In this document: one piece after another, positions 26,119-35,332 of the stretch
Position numbering within the stretch: position 1 is the first letter of the stretch
How the letters are laid out: each line of letters starts with the position of its first letter
NCBI GenBank assembly: GCA_017501255.1
Contig: JAFVXE010000059.1
Span: 1 to 64,000 of the forward strand
DNA length: 64,000 nucleotides
Reading direction: 5' to 3'
DNA from: Clostridia bacterium
Lineage (GTDB): Bacteria; Bacillota; Clostridia; Christensenellales; Aristaeellaceae
Program-made: the position numbers and the translations under genes
The notes under the pieces: generated by a model
What the model saw: the letters and a program-made list of their open reading frames with translations, nothing else
What the model was told of the DNA's origin: nothing
The model's database searches: none

Positions 26119-26201
26119 TTATTTGCATAATGGTAAGTGAAGGATAACTCCTTCCTTTCCATCACCCTTACTGATGCAACAGCTTTTTTCATTTCTCAGC
26201 C

Positions 26202-28127
26202 TTATGGCGCTGACTGCTGCACGGAGGTAATCTCCGGCTTTTCCTTGCGGAAGGGCGCTGTCAGCTTCATCATCCTGCGTCGTCTGCGCTCCTTGGCTTC
26301 CAGCCGTTCACCCAGATCACGGGCGCCTACGCCGTACACCAGATACAGAATCACGCCGGAAACGATCATAATGAATACCGTGGAGGCGCACCGGCGTCCG
26401 GAGGCATTTATGTTGTAGCCGTCACGGCCTTCCTCGGCGCACATATTCTGAATGACCATGGCGTAGGACTTGCCATAGCTGGAATGGAAGGTGGCGGACA
26501 TATCGTACTCGGTAAAGAGTGCGTTGAAGTTAAGCGCAAAAACCGCCAGCACGCTGGGCAATATGATGGGCAGCTTTACCTTCATGAAGGTCCAGAATCC
26601 ACTTGCGCCAAGGTTCTTGGCAGCGTCCTCCAGTTCCTCGTCAATGGCGTAGAATGCTGCTTTGATCATACGCAGGGCGAATGGTAACTTGACCACCGTG
26701 TAAGCCATCACAATCAGGAAACGCACGTTTTCCCTCATGTACAGATTCTGGTTGAACACATACCAGACGCTTTCAGAGTTAAAGTAGGTGCGGTAGGAGT
26801 AGCAAATCAGGATAGTCGGCAGCAGCCACGGGAACAACAGACTGTATTCCAGTACGGTTCCACGCTTCTTCCCCTTGTTTTTGAAGATATAGTTCACTGC
26901 CACCACCACGATGACGCAGGCAAGGGCTGCCGCCAGTGCCGATAGCACGAAGCTGAGCCGGATACCGCCCACGGTATCCGCATTGGCAAACAAGCCGGAA
27001 ATGGAGTTTTCACGGATACGCACTTTGCCCCGGTTGGTAAGGAACTCATAGTCCCTGGCTCCAAAGAAGTTGATCAGCGTAAACTCGCTCAGGCTCAGGG
27101 ATTTGGAGCGAATGGCGGGATAGTTCTGGAAGGCGAAGAGCACGATCATCACCACAGGGGTCATGTAGATGATGAACAGCACATAGGCGTAAATATGAGC
27201 AAAGATATTCGCCACCGGGTTGCTAATCTTCTGCTTGACCAGCTTGGCCTTGGTTTTGCTGACGCTCAGGTAGTGGCCCTTGCGCTCGTAATTGCTCAGC
27301 ACCGTCAAAAGAACGATGGTGAACATGGCCAGAATGATGGACAGAAGCGCAGCACGTGCCTGAGGGAACGCTTCATCCGCTATGGACGAACCCGCCAGAC
27401 GGACGATTTCCGGGTTGATGGAGTCATAGCCCAGCAAAGTGGGAGCGCTCATGGCGCACAGACCGGTGATGAAGGTCATAACCGTCAGGGAGAACATGGT
27501 GGGGATCAAGGTCGGGAAAACCACCTTGAGCAGCACTGTAAAGGGCTTTGCACCCATGTTCCGGGCTGCTTCCACCGTGTTGTAGTCAATGCCACGGATG
27601 GCGTTGCGCAAAAACAACATATGGTTGGAGGTACACGCAAACGTCATGGTGAACAGAACCGCATTGAAGCCGGAGAACCAGTCCTTCTTCATGCCCGGGA
27701 ACACTTTGATCAGCCAGCTGGTAAGGATGCCGTCAGAATCATACAGGAACAGGTAACCTGTCACCAACGCCACGCCGGAATAGATCAGGGTGGTCATGTA
27801 ACCCATTCGGAGCACCTTGGCGCCTTTGATATCGAAATACTCGGTCAAAAGCACGATGCTCACGCCCACCACATTGACCGTTACCACCAGGCACAGCGCC
27901 AGTTTCAGGGAATTCCACACAAACCGGGGCATATTGCCTGCAAAGAAGAAACGGATCACCGCCAGCGGGTCAATCTGACCCGCTGCATTCTTGGTGGTAA
28001 AAATCTGGGTGATGGTATTCAGACAGGGCAGCAGCATGAAGCCGAAGAAAAGGTACACGAAAAACGCTGTACCAAAGACCTTCCAGATCAGATCCGGCTT
28101 CAGCCACGCAGGGGCTTTGCTTTTCAT
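26202..28127 (-). CDS. ABC transporter permease, fused two-domain ferric-iron type
   Basis: This 641-residue membrane protein has two binding-protein-dependent permease domains, each with the EAA loop (NTVEAARNMGAKPFTVLLKVVFP at about 195 and LEDAAKNLGASGFWTFMKVKLP at about 500). This duplicated layout is typical of FbpB/AfuB/ThiP-type permeases for ferric iron, thiamine or phosphonates. It ends with a basic cytoplasmic tail. It is the last gene of the operon after the binding protein and ATPase. The substrate cannot be fixed from sequence alone. Confidence 0.88.
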   Translation of the reverse strand: MKSKAPAWLKPDLIWKVFGTAFFVYLFFGFMLLPCLNTITQIFTTKNAAGQIDPLAVIRFFFAGNMPRFVWNSLKLALCLVVTVNVVGVSIVLLTEYFDIKGAKVLRMGYMTTLIYSGVALVTGYLFLYDSDGILTSWLIKVFPGMKKDWFSGFNAVLFTMTFACTSNHMLFLRNAIRGIDYNTVEAARNMGAKPFTVLLKVVFPTLIPTMFSLTVMTFITGLCAMSAPTLLGYDSINPEIVRLAGSSIADEAFPQARAALLSIILAMFTIVLLTVLSNYERKGHYLSVSKTKAKLVKQKISNPVANIFAHIYAYVLFIIYMTPVVMIVLFAFQNYPAIRSKSLSLSEFTLINFFGARDYEFLTNRGKVRIRENSISGLFANADTVGGIRLSFVLSALAAALACVIVVVAVNYIFKNKGKKRGTVLEYSLLFPWLLPTILICYSYRTYFNSESVWYVFNQNLYMRENVRFLIVMAYTVVKLPFALRMIKAAFYAIDEELEDAAKNLGASGFWTFMKVKLPIILPSVLAVFALNFNALFTEYDMSATFHSSYGKSYAMVIQNMCAEEGRDGYNINASGRRCASTVFIMIVSGVILYLVYGVGARDLGERLEAKERRRRRMMKLTAPFRKEKPEITSVQQSAP

Positions 28128-28140
28128 TCCGTCAGCCTCC

Positions 28141-29142
28141 TTACTGCTTTGCGTAGCTCATCACATCGGCCTTGTGGATGCCCACGGTCACCTTTTCGCC
28201 CGGCTCATAAATATTGATGCCGTCGTTTTTCTCGATCACCTTCAGGGTCTGTGCGCCGGTATTGATGTAATACTTAATGTACAGGCCATAGTACTCACGG
28301 CTTTCGATCTGGCCCTCCACCTGGGTTTCATCCTCCTCGGCGGGACGGTTCACCCGAAGCCGCTCCAGACGGACGAAATGATTTTCATCCGCAGACAGGC
28401 CCATCTTCTGGGCAATTTCGTCCTCAATGCGATTGATATCACCGATGAAGTTACACACGAATTCAGTGGCGGAGTGGTTGTAGATCTCATTGGGCGTGCC
28501 GATCTGCTCAATGTAGCCCTTATTGAATACGGCGATACGGTCGGAGAGGGTCAGTGCCTCCTCCTGATCGTGGGTTACATAGATGGTGGTAATACCGAAA
28601 TCCTTCTGCATCTTTTTCAGCTCATTGCGAAGCTGCACACGCAGTTTGGCATCCAGATTGGACAGGGGCTCATCCATACAGATGATGGCAGGGCCTGTAA
28701 CCAATGCACGGGCGATGGCCACACGCTGCTGCTGGCCGCCGGACAACTGACTGACTGCCTTTTTCAGTTGTTCATCGCTCAAATCCACTTTTCGGGCGAT
28801 TTCCCGCACCTTTTCGTCAATTTCAGTCTTTTTCAGCTTTTTCACTTTCAGGCCGAAAGCGATATTGTCATAGACCGTCATGGTGGGGAACAGCGCATAG
28901 CTCTGGAAAACGATACCGATGTTTCGCTTTTCGATGGGCACATGGGTAATGTCCTCATCGTTCACGTTCACCGTGCCGCTGACCGGCTCAATGAAACCGG
29001 TAATGGTGCGCAGCGTGGTGGTCTTGCCGCAGCCGGAAGGCCCCAGAAAGGTAAAGAATTCCCCTTCCTTCACATCCACGTTGATGTTATGCAGGGCTTC
29101 GAAATCATCAAATTTGACCACGATATTCTTCAGTTCAATCAT
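28141..29142 (-). CDS. ABC transporter ATPase of the ferric-iron/polyamine type
   Basis: This is a 333-residue ATPase with GPSGCGKTTTL (Walker A), LSGGQQQRVAIARAL (signature), ICMDEPLSNLD (Walker B) and THDQEEAL (H-loop). A C-terminal TOBE-like regulatory region of about 100 residues follows. I chose MIELKNIVVKF at 29142 as the start, behind GAGAGG; the longer frame adds residues unlike the family. It energises the permease encoded 13 bases downstream. Confidence 0.92.
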   Translation of the reverse strand: MIELKNIVVKFDDFEALHNINVDVKEGEFFTFLGPSGCGKTTTLRTITGFIEPVSGTVNVNDEDITHVPIEKRNIGIVFQSYALFPTMTVYDNIAFGLKVKKLKKTEIDEKVREIARKVDLSDEQLKKAVSQLSGGQQQRVAIARALVTGPAIICMDEPLSNLDAKLRVQLRNELKKMQKDFGITTIYVTHDQEEALTLSDRIAVFNKGYIEQIGTPNEIYNHSATEFVCNFIGDINRIEDEIAQKMGLSADENHFVRLERLRVNRPAEEDETQVEGQIESREYYGLYIKYYINTGAQTLKVIEKNDGINIYEPGEKVTVGIHKADVMSYAKQ

Positions 29143-29206
29143 ACTGTACAACCTCTCAGAGGAGAATGGAGCAGCCCGGAGGGGATGACCCGCCATCGCC
29201 GCATGA

Positions 29207-29269
29207 AGCCTGCCGCCACAGCAGGCTGATGATTCTACGAAAGGCGGGCCCGATCATGTCAGGCCCGCC
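29207..29269 (-). repeat. two tandem hairpins between binding-protein and ATPase genes
   Basis: GGCGGGCC (29243-29250) pairs with GGCCCGCC (29262-29269), and AGCCTGC (29207-29213) pairs with GCAGGCT (29221-29227). The first is followed by TTTCG on the minus strand. Such structures commonly raise binding-protein mRNA above that of the other subunits. Confidence 0.65.
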
Positions 29270-29308
29270 ATATTCAGGCTAAACCGCTAAGCGGTTACAT
29301 CCTTTGGC

Positions 29309-30511
29309 TTACTGAGCAGCCTGCGTCAGGGTAGCCCAGTCCAGATTGTCCCAATCGGGCTCAGCGGGAGCGGCAGAGTTGTCGGCCCAATAGAAGCCCA
29401 GGTTGGTCATGATGTTGGTCCACTCGCTGTTGTGAGCGCCCACATACTCGGCGTAGGTCATATCGGTGCCTTCCACCTTGTTGAGCGCGAAGTTCTTCAG
29501 GGTGTAAATCTGGGGGATGTCCTCGCCGTAGATTTCAGCCACAGCGCCTTCGTGGCAGGGGAAGGAGTCGAACTCGTCAGCCCAGGCAGCCTGCACTTCA
29601 GCAGAGCCGAACCACTCGGCGAAAGCCTTCACAGCAGCGGTTTCTTCTTCGGTGCGGCCTTCACGTTCCAGCACGCCCAGATACTTGGCGATGTAGTAGG
29701 TACCGTCGGCGATTTCAACCAGAGCCCAGTTTTCGGGTTCCAGAGCGCCAACCAGGGGATTTTCGCTGCCGGAAGCGGCATCGTCAACCTTGCCGTACAG
29801 AGAAGAGGAATAGAAAGTGGAAACCTGCACGTCGCCACGGTTCAGGGGATCGAAGCCGTAGCTGTCGCCAGTGAAGACGCCGTTCTGGCAGTACTGCCAC
29901 AGGGTCTTCCAGCCTTCCACGGAGATGCCGCCAGCGGGGCTGGTGGGATCGGTGAAAGCGTAGAGCATGGAGTTGTTGATGTTGCCGTTGGTGGTGCCGC
30001 CAACCTTGCCCTGACGATACCAGGTGTAGCCGCAGTTCACGATGTCAGCCCAGTGCTCGAAGGAAATCTTCTCGCCCTTGGTGCCCAGATCGTCGGTACG
30101 GTAGAGCATCAGGATGTTCTGGATAACCAGACCATAGGCCTTGCCGTCATACTTGTACTGGCCAACCTGATCGGCCCAGGTGGGAGTCCAATCAGCGATC
30201 TTCAGGTTCTCATAGGTGCCGTTGACCAGCTGAGACCAGCGCACTTCGTTGAGACCGAAAATGATGTCGCCGTCCTTGTTTTCGTTGGCGGCCTGGATGG
30301 CAGCGGTGTCGCCGGAGATAACGGCGTTGTCATCCATAGAAATGGTGAAGCCGGCGTTCTTGGCTTCATTCACCAGCCAGTTGGCACGCTCGGTGGAGTT
30401 GGAGTTGGAATAGATACGGATGGTGTAGCCGGAATAATCTTCAGCGGATGCAAAGCTGCACAGGCTGAGAACCATTACCAGCGCAAGAATGATGGAAACA
30501 ACCTTTTTCAT
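29309..30511 (-). CDS. extracellular solute-binding protein of the ferric-iron type
   Basis: This 400-residue exported protein has the signal peptide MKKVVSIILALVMVLSLCSFASA and no lipobox cysteine. The mature part starts EDYSGYTIRIYSNSN and has the type II binding-protein order, with a hinge strand near YGLVIQNILMLYRTDDL and PTSPAGG motifs, similar to FbpA/AfuA or 2-aminoethylphosphonate binders. The start at 30511 follows AAAAGGAGGAACC. Tyrosines that might bind iron cannot be proven from sequence alone. Confidence 0.85.
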   Translation of the reverse strand: MKKVVSIILALVMVLSLCSFASAEDYSGYTIRIYSNSNSTERANWLVNEAKNAGFTISMDDNAVISGDTAAIQAANENKDGDIIFGLNEVRWSQLVNGTYENLKIADWTPTWADQVGQYKYDGKAYGLVIQNILMLYRTDDLGTKGEKISFEHWADIVNCGYTWYRQGKVGGTTNGNINNSMLYAFTDPTSPAGGISVEGWKTLWQYCQNGVFTGDSYGFDPLNRGDVQVSTFYSSSLYGKVDDAASGSENPLVGALEPENWALVEIADGTYYIAKYLGVLEREGRTEEETAAVKAFAEWFGSAEVQAAWADEFDSFPCHEGAVAEIYGEDIPQIYTLKNFALNKVEGTDMTYAEYVGAHNSEWTNIMTNLGFYWADNSAAPAEPDWDNLDWATLTQAAQ

Positions 30512-30562
30512 GAGTGGTTCCTCCTTTTGAATTGTAACGGGCAGCGCCCTCATCTGGAAAAT

Positions 30563-30605
30563 AGTATACCATATCTTCCATCGAATGTAAAGGGAAACGT
30601 TTGCA
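30563..30605 (-). promoter_or_regulatory. promoter and cre-like operator of the ABC operon
   Basis: TTTACA (30586-30591) and TATACT (30563-30568) on the minus strand have a 17-base spacer. TGCAAACGTTTCCC (30605-30592) abuts the -35 box and is close to the catabolite-responsive element consensus bound by CcpA or other LacI-family proteins. Confidence 0.72.
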
Positions 30606-30665
30606 TAAACCCGGAAATCCGGATTCAGCTACCAGGATTGAAAGCAGCTCCTGCATATCCGCTGA

Positions 30666-31100
30666 TCAGCCCCGCACAACGCCTTTGCGCAGGATGATGT
30701 TGGCATACAGGGCCTTTTCGCCGGTCTGCACCACGCAGTAGGCCTTGCGGCAGCGATCGATGAACGCATCATGCTCCATGAATTCAAACTTGGCGGTTGG
30801 CAGATCGGTATCGGCAATTTTGCGGAACTCCGCCCAGATGGGCGCTTCGTTGCCGGGGAACATTCCGTCCGGCACCTCCATCACAGCCAGAGGGGCTTCC
30901 ACAAAATCATCCAGCGGGAACAGGTCAATGATGCCCTGCATCATGGCTGCGCCATCATGACCATCCGCACGCACTACCCGCTGACCCACGGATGCGCCGG
31001 GGAAGTTGCCGTCGGAAATCACCAGTTCATCACCATGACCCATTTCGGCAATGATCTTGAGCAGTTCGGGGGAAACAACGGGAGAAATCCCTTTCAGCAT
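30666..31100 (-). CDS. RbsD/FucU-family sugar mutarotase
   Basis: This is a 144-residue protein. It starts MLKGISPVVSPELLKIIAEMGHGDELVISDGNFPG, with the conserved catalytic-site histidine and aspartate of the family; YANIILRKGVV is the usual C-terminus. FucU/RbsD interconvert anomeric or ring forms of fucose and ribose. Here it is the last gene behind an AI-2 (lsr) operon, so it might act on AI-2-like ligands or sugars taken up by that transporter; this is inference. The RBS is AAGGAGG. Confidence 0.88.
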   Translation of the reverse strand: MLKGISPVVSPELLKIIAEMGHGDELVISDGNFPGASVGQRVVRADGHDGAAMMQGIIDLFPLDDFVEAPLAVMEVPDGMFPGNEAPIWAEFRKIADTDLPTAKFEFMEHDAFIDRCRKAYCVVQTGEKALYANIILRKGVVRG

Positions 31101-31127
31101 ATTCGAAACCTCCTTGCGATCGATGAA

Positions 31128-32057
31128 TTATGCCAGCGTGTACGCTGCCACGCCAATGAACATCAGGATGGCTGCCACCGTTTCCATGGACAGGGCGGTA
31201 GAGATGTACTCGCCATCGTCACCCACATCCGCAAACAGCGGGATGATGAAGGGCGCAGGCAGCGTGCAGCCCAGCAGCAGCGCCACAAACAGGGGCTTGT
31301 CAAAGGGCACGATGCTGAACACCACCAGCGAGGACAGCACCAGCAGAATGGCCATCACCACAATGCGCAATACCACAGTAATGGCAACCGGCTTGAGCAG
31401 TTCCTTGCGGAAGCACAGCTTGTAGCCCACAATGATGAGAATGCAGCCGGATACGGGAGCCGTCACAAAGGCGATGGTATCCGTGATGAGCTTGCCCACA
31501 GGAGAGGACAGCGCCAGCTTGCCTACGCCCAGCATTCCCAGCACAACGCCCAGCAGCGTGCCGATAAAGGCGGGATTGGTCAAAGCGCTCTTGGCCAGCG
31601 CCTTGGGGTTGGTCTTGCCGGTGCTGACCGCTTGCAAGGTGATCAGATAGGTGGTGTACGCAGCCAGCGTCTGACCGATATCCACCATGGCGAAGATGTG
31701 GGACTGACCGGCATACAGCAGCCCGAACAGCGCATAGCCCAGCATACCGCCTTCAAAGTTGGTCAGCAGGAAGGGCATATACTTGTCATAGGGCTTCACA
31801 AAGCGTTTCAAAAGGAAACCCATGGCCAGACCCATACCGCAGGCGACAAACACCACCACGAAGGTCAAAGCGATCTTGCCGGAATACTCAGCCGTAAAGA
31901 AGGCGTTGAACAAAACCACCGGCAGCAGCACACTGCCCACCAGCGAATTGATGCCCGCCAGACCCTCAGCGGAGAAGATCTGTTTTTTGTTGCACAGCCA
32001 GCCAAGGCCAAACATCAAAAGCACAGGGAACACCATTTCCAGAATGGAAAGAAACAT
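31128..32057 (-). CDS. AEC-family (auxin efflux carrier) transporter
   Basis: This 309-residue protein has about ten membrane helices in two inverted halves. It begins MFLSILEMVFPVLLMFGLGWLCNKKQIFS and ends with the FADVGDDGEYISTALSMETVAAILMFIG segment seen in AEC permeases. Members move organic acids or related metabolites. Its place after lsrF suggests transport of an AI-2 pathway product or precursor, but no direct evidence exists. The RBS GAGGTGAT precedes ATG 32057. Confidence 0.87.
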   Translation of the reverse strand: MFLSILEMVFPVLLMFGLGWLCNKKQIFSAEGLAGINSLVGSVLLPVVLFNAFFTAEYSGKIALTFVVVFVACGMGLAMGFLLKRFVKPYDKYMPFLLTNFEGGMLGYALFGLLYAGQSHIFAMVDIGQTLAAYTTYLITLQAVSTGKTNPKALAKSALTNPAFIGTLLGVVLGMLGVGKLALSSPVGKLITDTIAFVTAPVSGCILIIVGYKLCFRKELLKPVAITVVLRIVVMAILLVLSSLVVFSIVPFDKPLFVALLLGCTLPAPFIIPLFADVGDDGEYISTALSMETVAAILMFIGVAAYTLA

Positions 32058-32084
32058 GGGGATATCACCTCAGATTCAGAATGA

Positions 32085-32120
32085 GACCGTAGAAAGAAAG
32101 CCAGAGGGGATACCTCTGGC
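32085..32120 (-). terminator. attenuator/terminator between lsrF and the AEC gene
   Basis: On the minus strand GCCAGAGG (32120-32113) pairs with CCTCTGGC (32107-32100), followed by TTTCTTTC. It would reduce readthrough into the last two genes. Confidence 0.7.
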
Positions 32121-32141
32121 TCAGAGTGTCTGCATACGTGC

Positions 32142-33026
32142 TTACTTGGCGTGGATGGCATCCTGGAAGAACTCGTAGGCTTCCTTGTCGGTGTAGCCTT
32201 CGTGAACGATCTTGCGGATGGCCTGGGACATTTCCACAGCGTGGGGGCTCTGGAAGATGTTGCGGCCCATATCCACACCACGGGCACCGCCCTGAATGGA
32301 GCGGTAAGCCAGCGTCATGGCTTCGTCTTCGGGCAGCTTCTTGCCACCGGCAACCACGATCGGCACGGGGCAGGCAGCCACGATCTCTTCAAAGTTGTCG
32401 CAGTAATAGGTCTTCACGATGTGAGCGCCCATTTCAGCAACAATGCGGGTAGCCAGCTTGAAGAAGCGGTCGGTGCGCTCCATGTCCTTGCCAACAGCCA
32501 CAACGCCCAGCGTGGGGATGCTGTAGCGCAGACCGGCGTTGATCACCTTGCTCAGGTTATCGATGGAGGACAGCTGACCATCAGCGCCGATGAAGGTCTG
32601 CACGGCCATGCAGTCGGCGTTCATGCGGATGGCATCCTCGATGTCCACAGCCACCACTTCGTGGCTCAGGTCATCGTTGAGCATGGAAGAACCGCTGGAA
32701 ACACGCAGGGCAACGGCCTTGCGGTTTTCCGGGGGCACGCAGGTGCGCAGGGCGCCACGGGTGCCCATCAGGCAGTCGATGTTGGGCATCAGCTTGGGAA
32801 TCACCAGGTCCAGACGCTCCAGACCGGCGGTGGAACCCATGAAGTAGCCATGGTCAAAAGCGAACATCACAGTGTTGCCGCTCTTGGGATCGAAAATGTT
32901 GGACAGGTGCTTCTTCATGCCCCAGTCCAGATGAGCGGCGCCCTTCACGTAGAAGCCGCCGTTATTGGCAAATGCCACGTCGGTTTGATAATCCTTTGCA
33001 ACTTTCAGACCGTCTTTATCAGCCAT
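32142..33026 (-). CDS. lsrF: 3-hydroxy-5-phosphonooxypentane-2,4-dione thiolase
   Basis: This 294-residue class I aldolase-fold enzyme transfers the acetyl unit of processed phospho-AI-2 to CoA. AFDHGYFMGSTAGLE, ALRVSSGSSMLNDDLSHE, HIVKTYYCDNFE (Schiff-base lysine) and VVAGGKKLPEDEAM match LsrF. I chose the start MADKDGLKVAKDYQ at 33026, behind AAGGAAG. It follows lsrB in the same operon. It ends the classic lsr processing set here; no LsrG-like gene was seen. Confidence 0.95.
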   Translation of the reverse strand: MADKDGLKVAKDYQTDVAFANNGGFYVKGAAHLDWGMKKHLSNIFDPKSGNTVMFAFDHGYFMGSTAGLERLDLVIPKLMPNIDCLMGTRGALRTCVPPENRKAVALRVSSGSSMLNDDLSHEVVAVDIEDAIRMNADCMAVQTFIGADGQLSSIDNLSKVINAGLRYSIPTLGVVAVGKDMERTDRFFKLATRIVAEMGAHIVKTYYCDNFEEIVAACPVPIVVAGGKKLPEDEAMTLAYRSIQGGARGVDMGRNIFQSPHAVEMSQAIRKIVHEGYTDKEAYEFFQDAIHAK

Positions 33027-33124
33027 GGGAATCAAACTTCCTTTCTGTGAACAATTGTAATGATGCCGCATCATTGGCGGCTTGCGGGGCGAATGCAGCG
33101 TCATGCCGCGGCATTCACCATAAG

Positions 33125-33150
33125 AGGAGGGGCCCCGAAGGGCTCCTCCT
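33125..33150 (-). repeat. intergenic hairpin after lsrB
   Basis: AGGAGGGGCCC (33125-33135) pairs with GGGCTCCTCCT (33140-33150) with one wobble. No T-run follows on the minus strand. It is probably an mRNA-stabilising or attenuating structure behind the binding-protein gene. Confidence 0.65.
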
Positions 33151-33170
33151 GTATAGGGATGGTAAGACGA

Positions 33171-34235
33171 TTAGAAGGGATAGTTGGCCACGTTCTCAGC
33201 GGTGAACACAACGCGCTCGGGCAGCAGCACGACGCCGTTGTTCACTTCAGCGGTCTCCTGGCCTTCAACCAGATCGCCATTGGCAAGGATGGTCACATCG
33301 CCGATGCCGGGGACGTTCACAACATCGCCAACCTTCACTTCGTTGCCAGCGGACACGTAAGCAGCCAGGTAGCAGCCCAGGGCGCCCTGAATGCCGCAAT
33401 CCCACAGACCCCAACGGGTGCAGATGCCGCTCTCCAGATAGGTGGTCATGCCGGAGGGGGGGCAGAAGCCGGTGATGGTCACATCAGCAGCGGTCAGGCC
33501 CTTGTTGGCAGCAGCAGCGCACTGGCCGGGCAGAGCGGTGGAGTCGTTGCAGATGATCAGGTCGATATCGGCATAAGCATCGAAGATGGATTCGCCAACG
33601 CTCACGGACTGAGCGGGATCCTGGTTGGAGTAGAAGGGCTCGCTCACAGCAACCCAGCTGGGATAGGTAGCCTTGATGTATTCATCGCCAGCCACGTACC
33701 AGGAGTTCTGGTCAGCAACGGAGGGGTTGGAGAAGTGCCACACATACTTGACTTCGCCGGTGACATCCACGCCGCGTTCCTTCAGGGACTCAACGCCCAT
33801 TTCAACCAGCATCGGGCCGAGGACGTCAGCGGTGCCCTGAGAGATCATCAGAGCGCGGGAGTCGGGGGAAACGTCGGAGTCCCAAGTGCTGACGTAGATG
33901 CCAGCTTCCTGAGCTTCCTGCAGCTTCTCATCCAGAGCGGTAGCATCGACGGAAGAGATGCAGATAGCGTCCACGTCCTTGTCGATGGCCTGCTGGATCA
34001 GCTCCAGCTGGGTGGTAACGGAAGCGTCGGGGGAACCGATGTAGTCAACGGTCAGGCCCCACTCGGCGGCGTACTTCTGAGCGCCATCATTGGCAGCCTC
34101 GAAGAAAGAGTTACCGGAAACCTTGGGGATGAAAGCAACCGTCATGCCGTCAACGGGGCTCTTGGCCTCAGCGAAGGCAGCGGTCATGCTGAGCATCATG
34201 CACAGCACGAGGATGATAGAAACCAATTTCTTCAT
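33171..34235 (-). CDS. lsrB: AI-2 (LsrB-like) substrate-binding protein
   Basis: This 354-residue exported protein has a signal peptide ending AAFAEA. It matches LsrB along its length: FIPKVSGNSFFEAANDGA, STWDSDVSPDSRALMISQGT, NPSVADQNSW, STALPG, GLWDCGIQGALG and VVLLPERVVF. Residues equivalent to the AI-2 contacts Lys (IPK), Asp (TWDSD), Asp-Gln (DQN) and Pro (ALP) are present, supporting true AI-2 binding. No lipobox cysteine is seen, so membrane attachment is unclear. The RBS is AAAGGGAGG. Confidence 0.92.
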   Translation of the reverse strand: MKKLVSIILVLCMMLSMTAAFAEAKSPVDGMTVAFIPKVSGNSFFEAANDGAQKYAAEWGLTVDYIGSPDASVTTQLELIQQAIDKDVDAICISSVDATALDEKLQEAQEAGIYVSTWDSDVSPDSRALMISQGTADVLGPMLVEMGVESLKERGVDVTGEVKYVWHFSNPSVADQNSWYVAGDEYIKATYPSWVAVSEPFYSNQDPAQSVSVGESIFDAYADIDLIICNDSTALPGQCAAAANKGLTAADVTITGFCPPSGMTTYLESGICTRWGLWDCGIQGALGCYLAAYVSAGNEVKVGDVVNVPGIGDVTILANGDLVEGQETAEVNNGVVLLPERVVFTAENVANYPF

Positions 34236-34297
34236 AGTGATGTCCTCCCTTTTATTTATCTCAAGAGGGTGTTCTCCATCCCTCCTGAAAATCGGTG

Positions 34298-35332
34298 TTA
34301 TGCGGCCGAAGCCTTTTTCTTCCGGCGTTTGAACAGCCCGGAAAGCATACCCTGACCAGCGATCTCACGGCCCAAAACCACCAGCACCAGAATGATGCCC
34401 ACGGGCAGGTCCAGGTTCTGGGTGTCCACATTGAAGCAGATGGGCAGACCGTAGCGCAGGAAGCAGATGATCAGCGAAGCCAGTACCGTGCCAAGGATGC
34501 TGCCCTTGCCGCCGGTGTTGAGGGTGCCGCCCAGCACGACCGCAGTGATGATGGCCAGCGTGTAACTGGCACCGTGGTTATACTTGGCAGAGTTCATGTT
34601 GGCGGTGAGCAGGATGCCGGCCAGCGCAGCGCTGACAGCGGAAAGCACGTAGGTGCTCATGATGGTGGCCCGGGTATTGATGCCGGAATATTCGGCCGCC
34701 TGCTGGTTGACGCCGATCAGGTACAGCCGCTCGCCGTACTTGGTGCGGTGCAGGATCCATACGCACAGCAGAATGAGCACGATATAGATCACAATCTGCA
34801 TGGGGATGCCGAAGATTTCGCCCTTGCCCAGGAAGCGGAAGTCTGTGTAGACCTTGCCCTCCTTGTTGGGGAAACCACTGATGCCCTGATAGGCGGGGGT
34901 AGCAGACATACCGGAAACCAGCAATGCAAGGCCGGAGTAGAGGAAGCTGCCGCCCAGCGTAACCACCATGGGCTGCACGCCGCAGTAGGCGATAAAGAAG
35001 CCCGACAGCAGACCGCACAGCGCAGCGATGATTACCGCACACAGGGTAGCGACCCAAATATTCACCCCGGCATCGCTCCACAGCACGCCGATGATGATAC
35101 TGGTCAGACCGATGATGGACGGGGCCTGAATATCAATGCCGCCGGTGATCATAACCAGCGTGACAAACAGGGAAATGATGCAGACGCTGATGTAGTTGAC
35201 CACGCTGTTCATCAGCTTGTCAGCACGCAGGAACTTAGGATTGGCGATGCCGAACACCGCACATTCCACAATCAGGAAGATGACCAGGAACAACTCCCAA
35301 TGCTTGAAGACCTTTTTCAAAGCGTTTTTCAT
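34298..35332 (-). CDS. lsrD: AI-2 ABC transporter permease (LsrD-like)
   Basis: This 344-residue BPD_transp_2-type permease has about ten membrane helices. VTLVMITGGIDIQAPSIIGLTSI and ALGVVLGGTLNTGGKGS-like segments mark the ribose/AI-2 permease family. The start overlaps the lsrC stop by 4 bases. With LsrC it forms the heterodimeric channel. Confidence 0.9.
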   Translation of the reverse strand: MKNALKKVFKHWELFLVIFLIVECAVFGIANPKFLRADKLMNSVVNYISVCIISLFVTLVMITGGIDIQAPSIIGLTSIIIGVLWSDAGVNIWVATLCAVIIAALCGLLSGFFIAYCGVQPMVVTLGGSFLYSGLALLVSGMSATPAYQGISGFPNKEGKVYTDFRFLGKGEIFGIPMQIVIYIVLILLCVWILHRTKYGERLYLIGVNQQAAEYSGINTRATIMSTYVLSAVSAALAGILLTANMNSAKYNHGASYTLAIITAVVLGGTLNTGGKGSILGTVLASLIICFLRYGLPICFNVDTQNLDLPVGIILVLVVLGREIAGQGMLSGLFKRRKKKASAA

